From the NCBI GenBank assembly GCA_033807695.1, contig CM066305.1, positions 1,798,001-1,862,000 on the forward strand: a DNA stretch of 64,000 bases, in the 5' to 3' direction. The notes beneath the pieces are model-generated. The model had not been told where the DNA came from, ran no database searches, and was given only the letters and a program-made list of their open reading frames with translations. Of the stretch, positions 53,916-64,000 are shown one piece after another. The stretch comes from Daedaleopsis sinensis (taxonomy: Eukaryota; Basidiomycota; Agaricomycetes; Polyporales; Polyporaceae). Each line of letters opens with the position of its first letter. Within the stretch, counting starts at the first letter, position 1. The position numbers were made by a program, and so were the translations under genes.

Positions 53916-56163
53916 CTACTGCTCCTGCAGCTGGAAGAATTCGCGAGTGACCTTCGCAAAAATCTTGACACCCTTGATCATGTCCTCATGCTAGCAAACA
54001 AATTCAGCAATTGAATCCAGCATCAAGCAGCACGCTACCCACCGATGCAAAGCTGAAGCTGATGCGGAAGTGACCCTCCACAGGGTTCACACCATCCTCG
54101 TCCGCAGCGAAGTAGCTGCCAGGCCCGATGAGCACACCAGCCTCGGCGATGGTCGTCCAGAGCTTGATCTCCATCGTCTCTTCGTCGCCAGGCTGGAACC
54201 CAGGAACGTTCTCAAAGTGCATCTTCAGCCACACGAACATACCCGACGTCGGGGGCACAAAGCTGAACAGCGGCTTCGCGCCGAACCCGCCGAACTTCTC
54301 GGACATCTGCAGCGCGCGGCCGGAGAGGTTCTGCGGCTTAGCCGACGCGGTGTATACCGTGCAGCCTGTCCATGCCCCGGTTGCCCCAACCGACATGCGA
54401 AGGTGGAACTCTTCCTCGAGCGCGTCGATGAAGAAGTCGCGGCGGGACTTGTACTGCACAGCCAAGCCTGCGGGGCGATTGATCAGCGATACCGCTCGGG
54501 GGCGTGGCGGCGGCGAAGAGCACAAACCCTGCAGCCATCTGGCATACCCTTCATACTGCCAGCTGGTGAGAAGTTGAGTGATCAGGGACTGTTGTGAGGG
54601 TTGGTAACTTCAGTTGCACACGCCTGTACGACGGGAAAGTGCGTCAACACACCTGACCAAACCCGCAGGGAGCCTGGGTCGATGTCTCGCCTGCGCGTTC
54701 AAGCCGCTCCGCGAAGCGTGGATTGCAGGTGAAGAAGCCGAGACGTGCGCCGGGAGCAATGGTCTGTGTGCGCGTGAGCAGAGGCAAGCGCTGCGGAGCT
54801 CCGGTGCCGTACCTTGGAGAATGTGTCGAGTCGGATGACCCTGCCCTGGTAGTCCATCCTGATGCAAGTTAGTGTGGAATCATGGAAATGAGAAGATGCG
54901 TGCGCACTTCAAGAAACTCGGCGCAAGAGTGGCAATCCACGCCTCGGGATCAGCGAGCGTAGCCTGGGCGGCCCGCTCTGACTTTGCGACATATGTTCCC
55001 ATTTGGAGGAAGAAGTAGGGGTCGTCCTCGACGATGATAATATCTGCGTTTCATTGGACGTTGAGGCGAGACAGTATGCCCATGCTGCACCAAAGAACAC
55101 ACCATATTCGACACAAATGTCGTAGATTTCCTTCTTCCTATCAGTACCCATAGTCTGTTGCCATCTCAGCTAACTTCTCCGCATCGGAAGCGAAGAGATA
55201 CATACCACACCGGTGGGGTTCTGGCCGACTGGGACCGTGTACAGGACATGGGGTCTAGCAACGGGATCAGCGTTTTACCGCCTGAGCCTACAGCACGAGA
55301 TGCATACCGCTTAGCCCCTCGTGCACTCTCATCCCACTCCGCAAGAAGCTTCCGGAGTTCGTCGCTGCGCATGCCCTGATCATCCATGGGGACGCCGACA
55401 GGCTTGATGTCGTAAGGCGCACTGCTGGCGAGGGCCGATGGGTAGGTCCAGTCCTCCGTGATGTACAGTTCCCCCGGGTTGCAAAGGGTTGTGATAGCTC
55501 TCGACCACCTGTGATAGTTACCGAGATGAAGGCGTGTCACGAGCGAGTACAGGACAAATGACCGACCCATCAGTGTTGCCGGTCTGCACGAGCTGGGCCC
55601 AGTCTGAGTATGCCGGTTGGTAAACCTTCTCCACAAGTTCCTTGATGAATTTCTGCAGCTGCGGGAGGCCCGTTGCTGTGCCGTACTGGAGCGCGGTAGC
55701 AAGGTTCACATCGTCCTTTGTAGCCGGGTACTTAGGGACGACGATCGTGTTCGTCTTCTCCTTGCGTGTCCCGAACAGCTTCCAAAGCCACGAGAGCGAA
55801 GAGCTCGACTGATTACCAGTGACCGCGAACGAGTCGGCGACAAGAGCTGCAAGGCGCATGGCGTTATGCGGGTGCATGGAAGCTGACCGATGTGGCACTT
55901 ACCGTCACCCGAGATGGCAGCAAACGGAAAATACGCCTCACTGGGCAATCCTGCATCCCGAGGTGTGTCAACATTCTGATTATCGTTCCTAGAAACATAG
56001 ACCAGGGCGAAGAAGCATACATACCGCCCGCAAGGCTGATGAGGTCGGAACGACCGAAGTAGCGCGCCAAACCCTTGAGTGGTGACGTCGCACGTGCACG
56101 AGAGAGTGCCGAGAGATGGTGCGAGAGGTCGATGGCCTTCTGCCGCTTGTCTGAGTATTGCAT
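53916..56163 (-). CDS. PLP-dependent aromatic/alpha-aminoadipate aminotransferase (ARO8/KAT-II-like)
   Basis: Twelve exons: 56163-56025, 55950-55903, 55846-55567, 55508-55308, 55254-55206, 55154-55103, 55043-54908, 54858-54813, 54763-54653, 54588-54528, 54467-54043, 53990-53916; 540 residues. Fold-type I aminotransferase class I/II. Landmarks: LISLAGGLPSEAYFPF, LQYGTATGLPQLQKFI, TGNTDGWSRA (cofactor phosphate site), ALVTEDWTYPSAL-like LYITEDWTYPSAL, VLYTVPVGQNPTGV, DIIIVEDDPYFFL, and RLDTFSKTIAPGARLGF with the Schiff-base Lys; GHFRISFSFAS carries the carboxylate-binding Arg. In yeast Aro8/Aro9 act in Tyr/Phe and 2-aminoadipate (lysine) metabolism. No targeting sequence is obvious. Exact amino donor unproven. 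An FLELQ-type tail ends the protein. Confidence 0.93.
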
Positions 56164-56815
56164 CTTCGTGCTGGGTGATTGCGACAGAGAGGCCTCCTCC
56201 AAGGGTGCTCGTAGTTAAGTGCTACAAGTCGTGGGCTGCGCAAGCCGATTGCGTGTGCATATAAGTCGCGATAACCCGACCTCGGGGCATGTGGGGTTCA
56301 GCCGCCCGTCTCTGTAAGCCGCGCCGGCAGATAAGCGGCTCCCCATATTAAGCATCCACTTGGGAACACTCCAGGAACACTCCCTCCTGATCCGTGCATC
56401 TTTCTCCTATTATTCGATCTCATATGGTGACCAACACAGACCTCAACGTTCAGCGTTCAACGACACTGTGCTAGAGTCCGCTGTCTAGTCCACGTAAAAC
56501 TCCAGCATTCGTTTGACACACCAGGTCAGTCTCTTCAAGTTCGTTGACATCTTTGATAGCTCATGGAGTCCACGTTCGAATGTTCGGACTCACTTTCTGG
56601 CAGCACATTCTACTTGTGCAGGTTGCTGGCTAACCACTGACGTAGGAACTGCGTACGACTGAGGTCTTCCTGAGTCCGGCGTGCTGTAAGCACCTGGGAG
56701 AGCGAGGCTCTCACTGCTCATAGGTAAGGCCGAGACGTAGCGTACCACTGGTCCTTCGACGAATAGAGTGATGCCATTGACTCACGCTCGCTGGCAGCGG
56801 AAATCATATTTGTCA
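56164..56815. other. Intergenic region upstream of the aminotransferase
   Basis: About 650 bp. No gene recognised. Contains a small inverted repeat around 56571-56588 (CGTTCGAATGTTCGG type). It should hold the aminotransferase promoter near its left end. Confidence 0.45.
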
Positions 56816-57400
56816 TTATACGAAATGCAAGGGTGGACATATGATGGCTGTCGAAGAGACTGTATAGCATGAGTGAATGATGAGGCCGCATATGCCGTGA
56901 ACATTCAGCTCACCAGGGGATGCAAATGCCGATATGCAGCGCGTCAGGAACACTGACTTCGGTGTACCCGCCCTTCCATGTATAGACCCACACTTCGCGC
57001 GCTCGTTACTACGCGTCTTGTTAGGTCGGGCATGTCGTTTCGCAGAAGGCTCGCGACCGAATCTAGAAAGACAACCGTCAATCTGAGAACCCAATCTGCG
57101 GGATATCCACGGCTCACCTTGAGCGAAGCGGATGATCCACCTAACAAGAAGCGCGATGGATGCGGGTGGGCGGAGGTCGGATGTACACTGGAAGGCTCGC
57201 ACAGGCAACGAGCACCCTGGATGACAGCGAGCAGGGAGAAGATCGTTCAGGATGGACGGTGTTGCAGCTGGTAGAGGACAAGGACATACCGAGGCACAGT
57301 GACGCGCTGGGGAAGATGAGATGCACCCAGAGCGAAGGCAAAAATCTCCCAAGGGCTTTTATGGTCGGTCGGAGATTCGGATCAAGATATCAAGGGTAGT
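56816..57400 (-). pseudogene. Possible decayed gene fragment beside the transposon
   Basis: On the minus strand there is a run of plausible coding pieces joined by intron-like gaps: one reading WEIFAFALGASHLPQRVTVP, then VLVACASLPVYIRPPPTRIHR, then RWIIRFAQ and, across a GTGAGC..TAG gap, DSVASLLRNDMPDLTRRVV. Frames change and a stop follows near 57150, so no intact protein can be built. No family is recognised. The upstream end of the fragment stops at the inferred transposon edge (57401), so insertion may have cut it off from its start. This is weak evidence, offered as a candidate only. Confidence 0.3.
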
Positions 57401-58023
57401 CACTGCATGTCGGACGTCAATAGGTCGAGCTTACGTAGCGATGACCCGACAGCACAGACATGTATAGACACACGTACTAGCTGACATAGACAGACCTGTT
57501 ACTAGCTATTTCCCGACATCGTGGGATCAGGTGGTACTGCATAGGGCAAGGTCCGCCTATGCGAGATAGCGATTTACCGTGCCTATCGGTTACCATGCTG
57601 GAGCATGTGCCATAGATCTTGTGTACTCTATATCCTCGAGTGCGCAGCTATGCCTAGGTATAGTGTCACAACTAGACAGACATATAGCTACATAGGATGT
57701 GCCGCACATCATCTGTAGAGCCAAGACTACTGTACTGCAACGGTTCGACTGGAAGCCTATCGACGTTCCAATACTAGTAAGGACTAGTATGATATCTCGG
57801 CAATTACTACTCAGTAGTAGTATACTAAATTTGAAGCTGAGATGGTAGCCATGGTGTTCAAGGCTCCTAGTCTATGCAGTCCGATATATCTCAATCCATA
57901 GACGGCCTCTTCCGCTACTGGTAGTAAGCAATTGCGAAGGAGACGTGACTCGCCGCTGCACATCTGAATCCGAAACGGTCTACTACGCCCCCCTCCACTA
58001 CTATCCGGAAGCCCACTGTAACG
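57401..58023. repeat. Subterminal repeat region of the CACTA-like element
   Basis: About 620 bp without coding character, rich in TAG/CTA words and short direct and inverted repeats (TAGACAGAC, TACTAGCT, GCATAGG/CCTATGC, ACTAGTAAGGACTAGTAT). In CACTA elements such regions bind the transposase complex. The accessory ORF starts right after it. Confidence 0.5.
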
Positions 58024-59803
58024 ATGCCCCCTGACCAGCATTCGTCGGGGTCAGAGCCTCAGACTCCCCAAGGCTTTACTCTCCCTCCAATTCTGGCTCA
58101 GCTTCCTCCTCATATTCTACAACAGATGGTGTATGCAGCGGCGGCCAACCAGTTTGGGAGGTCACCGCAGACTCCAACTCCGAGCTCGTCTGGCAGTCAA
58201 CCCACCGCTCCCAGCTTTCCGCAGATGTTTCTCGATCCGTCCCTCTTCCCGCAGCCTGCGACTGCAACTGTCTACCCTGCACACGGAACTCCTGCGGGTA
58301 CTCCGCAAACCGTACCCGGCACACCGGCTGGCAGCTCCTTGCGGAACAAGCGCACTCGACCTGATATGGACGCTGGGTCAGAGGGGGACGATGAGAGTGA
58401 AGATGATGGTAGACCACGCACGAAGCGCTCGAAACGATCACAGAAGCCCCGCAAGCACCGTGAACCTGCCATGTTGCTCTGTGGTGTCAAGGAGGAGAAC
58501 CTAAATCCCAAGCAGATACGGGTCAGAGACAAGCTTCGGGTGCGTTCTTTACATCCAGCGTCATGATGTACCTTCTCGAGGGTCGTCTTACTCACATTCT
58601 CAACAGGTACTGGTGCATGGGGAGTTGTCGGACCTTACAGGGATCACAAAGAAGACACTTCCAGCCTACTATAGCCGTGCGACTGAGAATGGTGATGTCA
58701 TAGGACCAGCGTCTCCTCTGGCTGGTGCGGCATCCGAGTTGGACGCTGCTCTCGCCCACCGTGATGATGGCCGCCTTCCTCAGACCGCTGCAAGACTCAG
58801 ACTCAACTTCGTGCTTCGGGTGGACGACCACGTCAACCTGAAGATCATACAGCGTGCGGCAGAGATAGTCTATAAGGAACAAACAGTGCGTAGTCAGCTT
58901 GGTCCGACGGCCCGTGATGTTCAAGTAGTGACACTTACAGCTGACCCGCAGGACCCGCAACGTTGCTCTTTGCCACATAAGGACATTGAGTTCACTCAGG
59001 ACGACCTGGAGGGTTTCGGAAAAGGGATCGTCCGCGCATGGCGGCGCAGGTACGAGGCCCATGTTAACATGGACAAAGCTGCGGCGCGTCAAACCGAGCA
59101 GCTTAACAATCGCATAGCAGAGCGTCAGTGTCGAGTGAGTCTTGCTCCACTGAATCATCGTAATGCAGATTACTCACTTTGAGCAATATGCTCACAGCTC
59201 CGTGATGACCGTTTTTCAGCATGTGCAGAGTACAAGCACCGGCACGGCCGAGATGTGCGCCGATGCTTAGACGAGAGCGGATGGATGTCTAGCGAGGAGT
59301 CCATGTCAACCTTGCCTGAAGGACGACGCACTGATGTGTGCAAGGCCGCCCGTCTAACTGATGCAGAGATAGAGGCCGGAGTGGATGTGTGGGAGAGAGT
59401 GCGGCCTGGGTGGCGGTCAGCCAAGGTGCGTACTAGTATGCTGTTGCTGCCGCACTTCACGGGGCGCTGTGGAATTAGATGCTGACGGTCAACACAGTTC
59501 AATCAGATCATGGACGAGCTAGACCTCATACGCCGGCAGCAACGCAAGGCCAAAGGAGGGGCGCGACCAACAACACGGCGGGTAGATCTGGGCAGGGTGA
59601 GCAGCGAGCCGCCGTTCATCGCGATCTATCCATTCATGCTCGATGATGATTGGCTGATGGCTTATCACGCACAATATCCTGACGAGGAAGTCATGATACG
59701 TGCGCACGATCCTCGCGGTTTTGGGACAGCCGCGTTGGGTGTTGATGTCTCGTCCACTGGGTCTTCCAGTGGCGCCCATGATCAGGCTGCTGCGAACGCT
59801 TGA
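58024..59803 (+). CDS. Transposon-associated accessory protein (second ORF of CACTA-like element)
   Basis: Exons 58024-58539, 58607-59134, 59198-59425, 59498-59803; 525 residues. No catalytic domain is recognised. The N-terminal ~115 residues are Pro/Ser/Thr-rich, followed by an acidic then strongly basic block (KRTRPDMDAGSEGDDESED, then PRTKRSKRSQKPRKH) that could bind DNA. The middle is helical (DHVNLKIIQRAAEIVYKEQ, RQTEQLNNRIAERQCR) and the C-terminal half has a WERVRPGWRSAKFNQIMDELD motif. The four introns are short and phase 0. All splice sites are good and the frame is intact, so the ORF may still be expressed. Its role (DNA binding, assisting transposase, like plant TnpA) is inferred from position. 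Confidence 0.7.
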
Positions 59804-59845
59804 AATCTATCAAGTACATAGCTTGCATTACAACACAATCACATC

Positions 59846-60438
59846 CTACGTAGCAGTGCATTTCATGTCGTTAGACTGTGAATGTCCGAATCTTAGAGAC
59901 AGTAAATTACGTACTCGAGTTAATCCAATTGTTGCCCATACGCGTGTTCCTCCACCTGCGAGATCCTCCTCATATGTCGGCACAAAGTCTTCTTCAGCTT
60001 GTTCACCTGTTGCAGGCTCACTGTCGTTGTCGTCGTCTGAAGGGCTGGGTGCTGTGTGTCGTGTAAGTGTTACCCGGCAGGCCTGTGAACAGATTGCATC
60101 CGGTGATATGAGCTGCGATGGGCCTGGTTCCCCTAGCTCGAGAAAGCCCTGGTATTCCCAAAAGCGGATCTCTAGTTCAGGACTGCAGGAGTCAGTCAAG
60201 GTGTACACATAGATGTCTCAGATCAGCACTAGAAACAATACACGAGCTGGTAGATTGAACTGACTAAGCCTCCCAGAAATTGGGACCGGGCAGCTGCGGG
60301 GGCCGGAACCAGTGAACATTGAGGAAGATCGACTCATGGCATGCGTTGACCTGTGGCTGCGAGTGTCCGATGATCTTCACCACTTGACCAACATAACACT
60401 CGGTCCCAAAGAACGCTTGTATGATCGAATTCGGGGCG
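59846..60438 (-). pseudogene. Detached C-terminal part of the Tnp2 transposase gene
   Basis: Minus-strand coding sequence continues on the far side of the nested insertion. It reads ESAPNSIIQAFFGTECYVGQ, VVKIIGHSQPQVNACHESIF and HWFRPPQLPGPNFWEA, then (after a probable intron ending at about 60189) PELEIRFWEYQGFLELGEPG and PSQLISPDAICSQACRV. This is the domain that follows the transposase core in related elements. It has no own start and is separated from the rest by ~1.5 kb. The 3' limit is uncertain because the frame stays open to 59846. Confidence 0.6.
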
Positions 60439-61969
60439 GACTCACATCAGCAAAATCGCACATGTAGTTACGGATGTTACAGAAACTTACAACTTGCAGA
60501 TGAAGTTTGAACTTAGGGTGTTTTACCTTACTCAATCTTAGAGCACCTTAGGTGTCTTACGGAAATTAAGGTCATAGGTGATAATATGCCTATATCTCCG
60601 AAAATAGCCCATGCACTCTACTTGCCTTTCTGTCACTCAGAGACTTAGGAATAACTACCGCAAAGATGACCTTAACGACTTGGGGACGGTGCGAGCTTGT
60701 GCACCTTGGCGCTTACAACAGACCGGACCGTACGGCAATTCCCGGGAGCCATAGACGCCAGCGGTCAACTTTGCGTGTCAAAGTTTTCTTCCTTCCCTCG
60801 CCTTCCTTCCCCCGCCTTCCTCTCCCTTGGACTCCTTGTCTATCTGGTGTCTCTCTCTTCAGCTGCTGGGCTATATCTCTGATCTGTGTCCTGTCTATCT
60901 GGTAACTGGTTTCTGTATCTATGAGCTCCAAATACAGTTATCCCCGGGCCCCACCTCACACCCTCCTAGGCCCCGGCCAGCTCTTCTTCAAAGCGGTAGC
61001 GGCAGTGTTGCACCCCGCCGGTTGGAAGGTCTCCGGGTAGGCGGCATATCATGTCTGGTAAGCAAATATCCTCAACTTGGGTTTACGATGGAGCTGGCGT
61101 GTGCGAGGCAGCGACGTGAGATGTTTCGAGAAGGGTGAGCACATGTGAGATTGTCTCTTGGAACATAAATGGTGACTGATGAGGCGACTGATGCAGTACA
61201 TTCTAGAGCTGGTAGGACGAGGACAAAGGAAGGTAGGCCGCTATCCCACCACCGTTATCTGCCACAGCAGGACATGCTTACGTCGCATCTTCAGCAAATT
61301 GCAGCATCAAGCAAGCGGCGACCCGGTTCATGGGATGGTGGCTGTCGCAAATCCACTATACGTCCACAAGCCCGCGACGGAAAACCTCAAGGCGGCCACG
61401 GACTCTACAGCAGGTGGGACCGGCCAGATTGGCACTTCGGTGAGTGATCTCTATCCTTCTCATCGAGATATTGCAGGCCGCTCACTGACATACCATCTAT
61501 CTATCAATAGTGAAGCTCTCGGTTTTCACTCACATCATCGTCACTGCCTCGCTGCACGACTCGGATTTTGTGCACGATGGTGTGCACTGCGCGGGGCTTG
61601 CAGTCCTTCCAGCGGAATCTCGGCGCACTCGCGAGCCTGTACGGACGAGGATCTTGTTATAGTATCAAGTAGTACATTGTTATCATGACAGCACCTTTAA
61701 TACACATTGTTGTCACCGCTAGAAGCTTGGTCTAGCTACCCATTGGTGGTGTATGTGAAGTTGCCACAGCAAATTATGACCAACTTATGAGCGGTCTTAC
61801 TGAAGTTACACAACTTATGCAACCTACGGTAAGATCAATGAAGTTGCGTAGGCAAAGGGACATAGACCAGGTAAGTTCAATGAAGTTACAACTTACTGAG
61901 CTTACAGAACTTATGTAAGGTCCATAAGGTCCGTAACTTCATGTGTGATTTTGCTGATGCAAGTGAGTC
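60439..61969. mobile_element. Nested insertion with terminal inverted repeats inside the transposase gene
   Basis: Sequence at 60439-60474 (GACTCACATCAGCAAAATCG and on, through CACATG.AGTTACGGA) is repeated in inverted orientation at 61930-61969, about 34 of ~36 positions alike apart from a 4-nt indel. Between them lie ~1.45 kb with no recognisable protein, a pyrimidine tract (60789-60829) and a right subterminal zone (61750-61930) full of GAAGTTAC and ACTTATG words in both orientations. The transposase reading frame stops at one side and resumes at the other, so this is best read as a later insertion. No target duplication was confirmed. Confidence 0.6.
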
Positions 61970-64000
61970 AGAGGCGACCACTCGTCGGCCCATGAGTGTG
62001 AGATGGTTATAGAAGTTTGCATGGCTAGTTAAGAAATTGGCTGGACTATTGCGTGGCACGGAGTCAATCGGTGCGCGGTGATGTAGCACTTGTGCAAGCG
62101 GGTACGTTCTCGAGTAGTGCCGCAGGAGCATGTCTTGCTCAGGATCTGTCAGTCGTCGTGATAGGTATGGACCAAGGGAATATTGTGTATGAACTGTACT
62201 GTGTCAAATGTGCGCTTGACATGATCAGATTGTAACACACTCACCGTCGGCGTACTGCTCGTCCATAGCGTGCGCAAGAGAGGCCACAGTGCCTCGGACA
62301 TCTGAATCTGAGGCTAACATAAGTTTGATGGCAGCAAGTGTTTGCTCATCGTCGGACGTTGGCATGGGATTTCTGCAGATATCCTCTTGAACGCTTCGCA
62401 GCTGCTCGGAGTTGGACATGGTCAACTATATCAGAAGTCGACTCGGAGCCAGGATGTTGCTGTCAATTGAACCTACCATATAGCGAAGAGTTGTATTGCG
62501 AGTAAACTCGCGCATGAATGTGACTTCAATATCACCGCCTGCATGCCCTCGTGTCGCGTAACTCTTCAAAACTTTGTTCAATCGCTCGAACAAGAATGTC
62601 CAGAAAGAGTATACCGGGCCATAGTCTTCGATCTGCTCGAAGATATGGGTTAGGTAGTGGTGATTAGGCTTTACGTTGTTCGGGTGGAGCTAAAGTTCAA
62701 ATCAGCGGGCTCGTATCAGCACCATGACTGCATTGCACATATCGGACACGACCGGCGTAGGATGAGAACACATGCCTTGAGAAATGTGCGCAAGTAATCG
62801 AAGAGAAGGCTCTTCGCGCGCGGAATATCAGTGTCCCGGACGGAGTGAGCGAGGATGATCTTGAGTGCGGCAGCCAGGCGCAAAAAGTTCTCAGCGTCAC
62901 CAGGCTCCATTCGCGGCTTGGGTTTCGGAGCAGGATCCTTGTCAGATGCTTTCGCTTTACCTGAACGGATCCGGGCTTGACGTTCTTTCTCTTTCCTCTC
63001 CCAGGCTTCTTGCTTCTTTTGATGCTCAGCGACAGCTACTGGCAGCCACTCATCCCAGATCAGAGGGACCTAGTATGACCAGTCACGGTTGTTAAGCTAA
63101 TGAACATTGCCGCCGACCGGCCATGGTATGAATTGGTGCACTCACAACGATTGGGCAATAGGTCATTACCATACATTTCCACTCATCGGCTCCAAGTGAC
63201 CCACCTGCGGGATAACCGACTTGCTGAGGCAGGCGAGCGACCCACTCAGGCATCTCGAAAGACCGCAGATACATGTGGATGTGATCAAGTTCCCGTGGGA
63301 CCTTCAGTTTTGCGGTACGCTTTCGCAGAACATTAGGCTCGACCCAAGTGTCGTACCATTGCGTCTTCACAACACCTGTTCCGAGAGATTGAGCAATCAG
63401 TATTACAAGATCACGTCCAATTGGCAGCTGCAGTGGATGTCCATACCTAGCAGAATGTTGTGCATAGGATCTATTACCGTCATGCGGACGGGGTCGAAAT
63501 ATGGTAGCCGTGAGAGCTCATAATACCGTGCTGAATAATGTTTGAAGAAGGCATCACGCGCCGCCTGGTCTTCTTCTTGCAGATACTCATGTGCACGCTG
63601 CTTATGTGCGTTGCCATCGCGCGGTGTGCACCCTAGTAGTCACAGCAGTCAGTCTTGCAACTCCACGCCAATGCACTTCTGGAGCACCTACCTCCCTCTG
63701 ACATTGCGGCCTCTGTGCGGAGATCTGCATGACGGAGATGGCATCGAGGACAGAAGCCCTCCTCCTTTCGGTGGTCACCGAACCCGCATACCTTGCACAT
63801 TGCCGGATGGTCGCAGCAGACAGCAACGAGTACCACACGCACACGTCGCCCTATAAGCATTTTTCAGTCACACATGTTGTCCAATAGTTACACCGGTCAC
63901 GGTAGAAAGTAGTGACACATTAGTTACTTACCATCGGGGTAGGAAGGAGTCTTAACAAAAATACCGTGCTCGTATAGACGCAACAAGTCATCGACAAAGT
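61886..64000 (-). pseudogene. Tnp2-type transposase of the CACTA-like element (partial and interrupted)
   Basis: Exons (minus): 64000-63932, 63850-63692, 63632-63447, 63375-63146, 63069-62776, 62689-62477, 62425-62245, 62145 to about 61970. The protein enters from beyond the window. Segments are diagnostic for Tnp2: VDDLLRLYEHGIFVKTPSYP, RVVLVAVCCDHPA, CPRCHL, LPYFDPVRMTVIDPMHNILL, WYDTWVEPNVLRKRT, and HHYLTHIFEQIEDYGPVYSFW. DPMHN is the conserved catalytic-region motif. The exon 5/6 intron begins with GC (AAG|GCATGT). Introns keep frame throughout, so this copy decayed little before the insertion at about 61969 separated its C-terminal part; a stop in the inserted DNA (61886) now ends the frame. 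Confidence 0.85.

Larger units (their letters stand above)
57401..64000. mobile_element. CACTA/EnSpm-like DNA transposon (left part; right end outside window)
   Basis: Contains a Tnp2-type transposase (minus) converging on an accessory ORF (plus), the usual content of CACTA elements in Agaricomycetes. The left edge is proposed at 57401, where the sequence starts CACTGCATGTCGG, because the next ~600 bp are AT-richer and carry short subterminal repeats: TAGACAGAC at 57488 and 57673, TACTAGCT at 57475 and 57500, and ACTAGTA palindromes near 57773-57790. The right end is beyond the window, so terminal repeats and target duplication cannot be checked. At least 6.6 kb. A ~1.5-kb insertion splits the transposase. 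Confidence 0.75.

Noticed and set aside
56571..56588. Small palindrome around TTCGAATGTTCGG as a binding site
   Set aside because: Too short and isolated to support a regulatory claim.
1..64000. CRISPR array, bacterial operon, phage or biosynthetic gene cluster
   Set aside because: No regularly spaced repeats, no operon-like tight gene runs, no bacterial signals. Spliced eukaryotic genes throughout, and no backbone synthase or tailoring set.

Overview
This is nuclear DNA from a filamentous basidiomycete, most likely an Agaricomycete. Genes are dense and on both strands. Almost every gene is cut by several short introns (about 45-70 nt, GT..AG, with CTNAC-like branch sites). The repertoire is fungal: a SWC4/DMAP1 homologue, VTC1, a Con-6 protein, two RhoGEFs, a KHA1-type antiporter, a fungal NDUFA1-type complex I subunit and a Tnp2-type transposase. 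No species is claimed. All gene models were spliced by hand from reading frame and splice-site consensus; exon sums were checked to keep frame.

Layout, left to right. 0-8 kb: a partial coiled-coil gene (-), lysophosphatidate acyltransferase (+), a multi-RRM NOP4/RBM28-like ribosome-biogenesis protein (+) and a cytosolic amidohydrolase (-). 8-18.3 kb: a DP1/YOP1-family ER-shaping protein with a very long tail (-), the splicing factor BUD31 (+), a K+/H+ antiporter (+), a tail-anchored CxxC protein (+) and a Con-6 protein (+). 18.9-19.1 kb: a U2 snRNA gene (-). 19.6-27.3 kb: a compact cluster with several mitochondrial genes: NDUFA1-like, lipoate-protein ligase, SWC4, NDUFAF3-like, a small unknown protein, NDUFA8 and VTC1. 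27.6-32.8 kb: THOC7-like, RNase Z, an intron-containing tRNA-His and a RING protein whose largest intron carries a foldback element. 33-39.2 kb: a large membrane-anchored amidohydrolase, a small membrane protein and an LRR protein. 40.6-50.8 kb: two convergent RhoGEFs. 51-56.2 kb: a REB1-like Myb protein and an aromatic/alpha-aminoadipate-type aminotransferase.

The last 6.6 kb (about 57.4 kb to the window end) is different: a CACTA/EnSpm-like DNA transposon. It has a (+) accessory ORF converging on a (-) Tnp2 transposase, AT-richer subterminal repeats, and a nested insertion of about 1.5 kb bounded by inverted repeats that splits the transposase. Just left of it lies what looks like a decayed gene fragment.

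Functional links are loose, as is usual in fungal chromosomes. RNA-processing genes (NOP4, BUD31, U2 snRNA, THOC7, RNase Z, tRNA-His) and mitochondrial genes (NDUFA1, NDUFA8, NDUFAF3, lipoate ligase) are over-represented, but there is no operon-like or biosynthetic cluster. The most unusual material is the nested transposon, the foldback element in the RING-gene intron, an intron in BUD31 flanked by a 13-nt direct repeat, and GC-AG introns.
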